NCBI GenBank assembly: GCA_947650285.1
Contig: CANTFL010000166.1
Span: 1 to 64,000 of the forward strand
DNA length: 64,000 nucleotides
Direction of reading: 5' to 3'
From: Hyaloperonospora brassicae
Lineage: Eukaryota; Oomycota; Peronosporomycetes; Peronosporales; Peronosporaceae
Under the pieces are notes generated by a model. That model was not told where the DNA came from. It did not search any database and saw only the letters and a list, made by a program, of their open reading frames with translations. The number at the start of each line of letters is the position of its first letter. Positions within the stretch are counted from its first letter, which is position 1. Of this stretch, positions 58,501-64,000 are shown one piece after another. A program made the translations under genes and the position numbers.

Positions 58501-59434
58501 TCGTTAGAGACGAAAGCGGGAGTAGCCCATACGTGCTACGATGCGGACTATCCAGATCTGTTGTCCTTGTTGTAATCGGAGTGCGGCTTCACGTTGCGGC
58601 CACGTGTCAGTCTGAGAGCTACTACCGTTACCAAGAACAACACGGCCGTTTTATCGAGCGGTTAAAGTCCTTCGCCTGGAGCCATTGTCGATGCCGAATA
58701 TCTTTGACGATCGATACCAAACGTGTACGCTGTGCGAAACTTCAAAGCTATATATAGTATCATTCAGGGACGCTCGCAATAGTGTGAAAGGAGAAGGAGC
58801 AAGATAGCGAACCGGGGCGCATCAATTCATTGGATCTCATTCTGCCTATTTGCAAAGTAGTCAGTGCTCGTTGCCAAGTTCAAAGACATCCCGCCGAGCG
58901 TAGCACCCGCTACTACCTCTCCGGATGGCGCTAGTGTATCCAACGCCACGTTCTTGTACATATGTACCTCGCAGAACAAAAACCGGGGTATCTAACTGTC
59001 TTCGTTTCGCATCGCTATCGCATTCTCGCTGTCCGGATCGTTCGGGTACCTGCTCCCTCTCTACGCCTTGTACGTCGATCAGTCACCTCGAGATACTTTC
59101 TGCTTGTTGATTTGGCCTTTCTGTATCTTAGCGTTGGTTTCCACTTGTCAAACATGAAAGAAATGTGTTACGTCTGGGAAATTGTAAACAATGAACACTG
59201 ACCCATCGCTGACCAAACTGTATCGGAACCACGAGATCCAACAGCACAAATGTACTAAAAAACGTACCAAATCACGAGATCAAAAAGTAAAAGTCGTTCT
59301 AAAAATGTACCAAGAGTAAATGCAGGGACCGAAGAGGTATACACTACGTGCGAATCTACTCATCACGCCTTGAACCTAATCGGCATAGCGATATGAAAGG
59401 GAGCAATTTCAGCAATCTCGTCGTGTCACACCGG
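58501..59434. other. Unassigned sequence upstream of the LINE
   Basis: It may include the 5' UTR of E2. Short open frames on both strands show no motif. Confidence 0.3.
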
Positions 59435-59965
59435 TTACATGCATTCGCTGATCACTTGAGTATTCACCATGGTGATTGTTAACAGCAAGTACTGCTGCCA
59501 AAGAATGCAGAACTTCGTTGGCGCGATCATCAGCACCCGTGTTGATCCGGGGGACCGACGTGTCATGAATATTGCGAAATCATTTCCAGTATTGTATGCT
59601 ACAGGATTTGAGCAAGCCACGATGTGAGAGAGAAATGTAATGAAGATATCCTTGAGTCGTCACTCCATCAGACTGCACCATGTCTATCTCCTGTTGCTCC
59701 AACAAGGATTGGCCAGTATCTCACACATGCCCTTCTTCCGCTGCCTCTTACTGACCACAACTGACCATTCGTAGTTTTGTTCATTCGACACCAGCGATGA
59801 GAAAATGTCAACGACAAACCGCACACCAGCAGCTTGTTCAATGACATGTGTTGCGCTGATCGAAGCGATGTCATTCTCGTAGTAATTGCCCTCAACGAAA
59901 ACAGCAACCGTCTGTACGTGTGGCGTCAAGTGATAATAAGCGGCGTTGTAAAGCAGTGTGCACAT
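59435..59965 (-). pseudogene. Uncharacterised protein remnant
   Basis: One frame stays readable from 59,965 to 59,435, 177 codons, with only two stops close together near 59,680-59,655. It reads VQTVAVFVEGNYYENDIASI, AAGVRFVVDIFSSLVSNEQN and, after the stops, ACSNPVAYNTGNDFAIFMTR. Composition and length suggest a real former coding sequence rather than chance. I do not recognise the family; a decayed transposase or a host gene are both possible. Confidence 0.3.
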
Positions 59966-59987
59966 GACATAACTGCTTCTTCGTTGT

Positions 59988-60263
59988 GTGCAATATGAAT
60001 TTTTGCATCCGTCCGGCCTTCCATCAACGTTTGCTTTGCAATCCTGTCAACTAATTGAATCGTCCAAGTCGTCTCACAGACACGCAAATGCGAAACAAGT
60101 TGCCGTAAATGTTGTAGTCAGAGATATGGCCATTACCTCCGCTACTCAATTGACTTCCTGTGATGATCAAAATGAAGCTGACGAACGCCGGTATTTTTGT
60201 CATCTATGTGGGCAGTATGAATGCCATGAAAGTATTCGCCACGAGCACTTTCGAGAGCACGCA
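59988..60263 (+). pseudogene. C2H2 zinc-finger gene fragment, cut by an LTR
   Basis: A + frame ending at the solo LTR contains YFCHLCGQYECHESIRHEHF followed by REH, an exact C-x2-C-x12-H-x3-H finger at about 60,196-60,260, preceded by an acidic segment (CDDQNEADERR). The LTR at 60,264 interrupts it. Without the LTR the frame would run only a few codons further, to a TGA. The start is uncertain, since there is no clear upstream ATG in good context. It is probably the last exon or tail of a small DNA- or RNA-binding protein, host or transposon. Confidence 0.35.
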
Positions 60264-60797
60264 TGTAACGGGTTTACACGTCGACTGGTGGTCGAAAATA
60301 GGTGTGGTATACACAAGGGATGGAATCCTCTTTAAAGTAATATTAGAACACAAGTATCAATTGTTGAAGACTGATGTCTGTCAACAATTGATTACGAGAT
60401 CTTTTGATAGGTTTATTTAGGACATTAATTAGTAGGTTATTTAATTTGTTCTACGGTGTTCTTTTAGGATGAAAGAAGAGATAAGGTCCAGTTCCCATTT
60501 TGATCAACAAAAGACACGTGCCTCTCTGAGGCGTCTTGCGATCGTAAGGAAGTAGCAACGACTTGCTAAGGCATCTACTCCTTGTGCACTTAGTGCGATT
60601 GATTCTTTGAATCGTTTGGTCACCCTGGAACAGGGACCGTAAGCTCTCTGATCTTGTTGACTCTTTGAGTCGGATTCTTTGAACCAAACCTTAGCTCTCG
60701 GAGCTGTTGACTCTTTGAGTCGGGTTCGTATAACCAAAGTTGCTTGCAAGAGCGTTAAGTCTTCCTCTGACTTAAGGAGCTGTGTAGCTCCGCTACA
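60264..60797 (+). repeat. Solo LTR of the B family with target duplication
   Basis: It starts TGTAACGGG and ends CTCCGCTACA, 534 bp, with no internal element sequence on either side. The five bases before (ACGCA) and after (ATGCA) differ only by a C/T transition, consistent with an aged 5-bp target duplication. This copy shows the clearest hairpin series (60,520-60,791) and a perfect 12-bp stem in U3 (60,356-60,392). Confidence 0.85.
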
Positions 60798-62124
60798 ATG
60801 CATACGAAGCATGAACTTGAACGTGAAAAACAAGCTTCTTACGGTGTCATGTAGCTACGATCCGTGTCTGGCTAGACTGTCATTTGTCAGACATGTTACG
60901 AAATAGATTAGTGCTCTTTTTTTGGTAAAGTACAGCGAATACTCGCATGGATCGATAGAACAGTATATGGCAGGGTAGACTGTCCGATACATTTTATTTC
61001 CATGCCGTCATTTGGTAGGAATGAGTAGAACAGATAGCGTTTTGTCAATCCGGTTCATCTGAACGCGCAGTGAAAGTCATCAGCTTAAAATGAATAGTCA
61101 CAAAACAACTGCGGGTTTTATGTGCGACTTACGCTCACTGTACTACCACCTTTCGAAGCGTCCTATCGAGGAGGATAATTCACAAGCAGTTTCCTTTCAA
61201 CTCAAGCCTCATCCTATTCGTCGTCTATTGGGATTAGGCTTGAGGCTTGAGTTGAAAGCCATCTACCTGAGTCCGATGCGTAAAACGCCTACGTGTCTAC
61301 AGCTACTCTGGAGGCATATCTAGCGGATAGAGCTAGTATTCAGGACAAAACGTAGTGGATGAAAGGATGGGATTGATGCTAGAAAGTGTTGTCGTCATTT
61401 TACGCATGTGGAGTTTTACTTGAATAACCAAACAATTATGCGCGTTGGCCGTAAGTACATGTAATTGTGACAGACGATGTTAAGACATTCGGAATCGTTC
61501 AATGCCTGTAGGAATTAGAAATAGTACCTATGTAGTAATACAGTATACGATTGACAACGAGTGCATATGGATATGTTAGTGGGGTAAGGGCAGTAAGACC
61601 GAATCATTCGGGTAACGGTTCTCGTCCTCTGTGCATAAAAATCATACATTCGAGAGAGAAAAGGCTTGGAGCATGGATTCTGATAATCCATGGTGGTGCA
61701 ACGTACAAAAGGTGTATAAAGGCGCAAAGCTAACGGGTGCACAGTATATATCATGAAGGCAAACACATTATTACTTCAAATATATTTTATACAAGTAGCA
61801 TGCAAGAAGAGGTAACGTTGTCAGCAAATGCTAGTGTCAAGTCGTGCGTATGTTTCCACGCTCCACCTTTTTAATCATGCTGGTGTCGTCCTTGTGGTGA
61901 AGCAACCAATGAATTTCGCGAAACGAGAAGCGATCGCGCTCCAGTTATATCCAAATTAGCAAACGAATGGCAACGCCTGTCCCACACCTAGTCGGATCAC
62001 GTCCACTAGACTGTTAGACAGAACCGGATATCAGATCAGAAAGGATACAACCTGCGACATCGGGTTAAATTATGACGGACAAAAGGTACAAGTAATGGAG
62101 CCTTGATTGGTGTCTATAAAATTA
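60798..62124. other. Unassigned sequence with a perfect inverted repeat
   Basis: No gene is recognised. The + frame 61,090-61,323 crosses the 18-bp inverted repeat at 61,194-61,258, so its sequence may only reflect that repeat. Confidence 0.3.
61194..61258. repeat. Perfect 18-bp inverted repeat, 29-nt loop
   Basis: CTTTCAACTCAAGCCTCA (61,194-61,211) and its exact reverse complement TGAGGCTTGAGTTGAAAG (61,241-61,258) are separated by 29 bases. RNA from either strand would fold into a long stem. It could be a small-RNA precursor-like hairpin, a protein-binding palindrome or the centre of a recent inverted duplication. Confidence 0.8.
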
Positions 62125-62375
62125 TAACGATGGCGATCGAGCGCGATCGCGATCAGACTATTGTGCACCACACCATTTGATCCGCGATGAGCAAGGCGAC
62201 CGATATCGAGATCGTGATCGCGATCAGGGTGGTGTGGACCACGATAAACGGTCACGATTAGAGAGGTATGTGCCCTACCAGGTGATCCGCGATCAGCAAA
62301 GAGATTGCGATCAAGGATGTGATCGCGATGAGGATCAATGATCTGTTACGTGATCGCGATCAAGCTAGTTTGGGA
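62125..62375 (+). repeat. GATC-rich degenerate repeat, Arg/Asp-rich frame
   Basis: The word GATCGCGATCA or close variants recurs at least four times. A longer unit of about 107 bp (GATCCGCGAT...GTGATCGCGAT) is present twice. One + frame from about 62,128 to 62,340 is open and encodes RD/RDRDRDQ-type repeats (LIRDEQGDRYRDRDRDQ, VIRDQQRDCDQG). Such Arg-Asp-rich stretches occur in RNA-binding proteins, but no domain can be named. Confidence 0.5.
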
Positions 62376-62714
62376 GACACGACACGATATGCAACCAGAA
62401 AGGCGCCTACGATTGGACAAGTATATCGCGTGTGTGCCACTCAGATACAAGATTGCTACCTTCTGGAGAGAGCGACACGTGACGTGCGATGCCTACGGTA
62501 TAACGATATGGATGGGGTTGTTGGATTTGATTGGAACACATTGGAACATATTCAACGGAGCTCAATCACTTTCTTTTACACAAGACGCGTGGCTACCTCC
62601 CCCGTCAGGAGCTCTTTTTCGCCTCTTGGCATTGGAGTATGCCACGAGTATCTGATAACAAAGCCTCTCGATCACTTAAATTTCGTCTGCGCGCGACGTG
62701 GCCTTTTGTAGGCT
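62376..62714 (+). CDS. Unrecognised ORF tail
   Basis: A + frame of 130 codons (from 62,319, entering from the repeat above) ends at 62,711. It has no recognisable motif, and another + frame overlaps it. I record it only because it directly follows the Arg/Asp repeat and may be part of the same decayed reading frame. Confidence 0.15.
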
Positions 62715-63140
62715 AATACGCATATTGGCCTCCCGATGTTTCATGAGTGCCACACGTCCGATCCGTATCAGTCTCTGGGTCTTCTGGCTAGAAATGTACT
62801 CTCAATCGTATTTATTGTCTTAGTTACGTAATCAAGAAATTCTACATGATATAGTCTGGGCAACAGTTGCGGCAACTTCCGGGCAGGAACGTATATTGGC
62901 CTCCCGATGATCAAATCAAGAGTACCGCGCGTTCATCAAGATGAAGTAATTCCTGGATAATTTGGCCAATTATTATATTGGATGCTAGAACAAATCGTTT
63001 CGTAACAGAGTAATAAAGATATCAATTTGCTTGTAAATACAGTTGTCGACTTCTCTTTCGGCTTGGAATCATTGGCCACCCGACGTCAAAAAGAGTTACA
63101 TACTTTAATCATGTGATATCGCTGGATTGTTTGGCCAGGG
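62715..63140 (+). repeat. Degenerate ~175-bp tandem repeat, three units
   Basis: ATATTGGCCTCCCGATG recurs at about 62,719 and 62,889 and as CATTGGCCACCCGACG at about 63,070. In each unit, about 55-60 bases later, a second block occurs: CTGGGTCTTCTGGCTA, CTGGATAATTTGGCCA, CTGGATTGTTTGGCCA. The spacing is 170 and 180 bases. The + strand suggests a peptide repeat with YWPPD and WIxWP elements, now full of stops. Confidence 0.55.
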
Positions 63141-63329
63141 ATCAAGGACTTTCAGCAAAAAGTCTAACTGCCATCGGACGCAGCAGACAAGTAAATGTAA
63201 ATATTGCAAGATCGCGAGACAGCTCAAGCGGTCAGAATGCTCGCGAATCAAGGTCTACAATTCGACAAGGCGATCTGTTACACATCAGGGTGACTCATAT
63301 CGAGCACCCTAAAAGTATACAAGTGATAC

Positions 63330-64000
63330 CGTGACGACTTCCACGAGATTACGTCAACCCCGATAGCAATGTCAAGATTTGCACATCGAGATCGAACCTC
63401 GACCCCATCGCAAAGACGGTCAAGTTTTCCATTGACATGAGTCCACCTGTAAGAGTGCAACCCGCCCCACCGACGGGTACAAAAGGTGAGGAAGGCTATC
63501 AAATACACAAAATCGTATTACTCCCTCCGTTAGTCGATCGTCCAGGCACTAGTGGAGAGTTGGTATCGACTCCTCAAAAGAGCGATCTCCACTCCGCCAT
63601 ATCATGAATGGGCTGCACCACACCGCATCTCTACGCGGCTTAAAGCCAGTAGACGATAGTGTGTGGGGTAGTTTTATTAAATTTCGGGGGATCCATCCGA
63701 ATGGGGTTCAATTGATTAGACCAGGCAGAAAGCGACTCAACAGTTCTGTTGAACGCCTCATACGAGCCGGCTCACGAAGAAGCTCGTCCTGAGTCTGACG
63801 CATAGACTCAGCTGCAGCATGTTCATGTGCCTCGAACGCGTGTTTACGCTATCCGAGTACAAACACCTCGACCTGCTCCAACTGAACAACGTGTTGTTTA
63901 GGAGGACGGCCTAAGAGGTCGGGCATGGCTTGCTCACCAAGTCCCTGCGCCATATGCTCCACCACCTCTCGATGGTGTTTCGATAGGTGTTGGATTGAGC
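63330..64000 (+). pseudogene. Gag-like fragment, homologous to 34.6 kb
   Basis: The + frame reads RLPRDYVNPDSNVKICTSRS, VKFSIDMSPPVRVQPAPPTG, PPLVDRPGTSGELVSTPQKS up to a TGA at 63,605. Then, past stops, come NASYEPAHEEARPESDA and LQHVHVPRTRVYAIRVQTPR. The middle part matches the minus-strand fragment at 34.6-34.9 kb. It runs off the window end. A Pro-rich gag N-terminus of a Gypsy-like element is the likely identity. Confidence 0.4.

Noticed and set aside
1..64000. tRNA, rRNA, CRISPR arrays, operons or ribosome binding sites
   Set aside because: No cloverleaf with an intact T-loop motif, no rRNA core sequence and no regular direct-repeat/spacer array could be found by eye; gene content is eukaryotic.

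Overview
The window looks like a repeat-dense stretch of an oomycete genome, most likely Peronosporales (Phytophthora or a downy mildew). I infer this from recognition of protein families: the Gypsy gag/pol lineages, an L1-like LINE, and a Tigger/pogo transposase all read like those known from Phytophthora. A match to the oomycete initiator promoter consensus lies upstream of a small secreted Cys-rich reading frame. I see no intact host gene, no rRNA or tRNA, no CRISPR array and no prokaryotic features. Almost every open reading frame of 60-150 codons is a shadow or a decayed fragment.

Layout. 1-13.25 kb is AT-rich, gene-free sequence with one coding-type minisatellite (3.87-4.04 kb). At about 13.3 kb the composition shifts and transposon debris begins. 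17.1-22.2 kb is Gypsy element A (+): gag, zinc knuckle, protease, RT, RNase H, all broken. It meets tail-to-tail element B1 (-, 22.2-26.0 kb), a chromovirus-like Gypsy with a 5' LTR, an initiator-Met-type primer binding site and a single-frame gag-protease-RT. Next come a solo LTR of the B family (27.5 kb) and a 3' piece of the B family with its LTR (28.4-30.1 kb). A Tigger-like DDE transposase pseudogene (-) follows at 30.4-31.9 kb. 34.6-41.3 kb holds three more Gypsy fragments: a gag-like piece (-), a gag region (+) and an integrase/chromodomain region (-). B2 (+, 41.3-46.85 kb) is the most complete B copy, running from the protease-RT linker through RT, RNase H, integrase and chromodomain to the 3' LTR.

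46.9-47.7 kb carries a broken gene for a secreted protein with three Cys-rich repeats (-). 48.2-58.5 kb is two L1-like LINE copies in inverted orientation: a short 3' tail (+) and a nearly full-length but degenerate copy (-). 59.4-60.3 kb contains two uncharacterised gene remnants, one ending in a C2H2 finger cut by a solo B-family LTR. 61-64 kb has a perfect inverted repeat, two degenerate tandem repeat arrays and another gag-like fragment.

The most unusual signals are these. (1) The B-family LTR carries a tandem run of about 14 tiny hairpins, kept complementary by paired changes between repeats and copies, placed where the 5' leader of the genomic RNA would be. (2) A long antisense ORF, conserved in two diverged B copies, lies between the chromodomain and the 3' LTR and overlaps the chromodomain. 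It has a conserved ATG context and synonymous codon changes. (3) A 223-bp perfectly identical tract lies between two otherwise diverged, inverted B LTRs and looks like gene conversion. (4) The triple-repeat Cys-rich secreted pseudogene. Family recognition here is from memory without any search. Positions of decayed domains are approximate to tens of bases.
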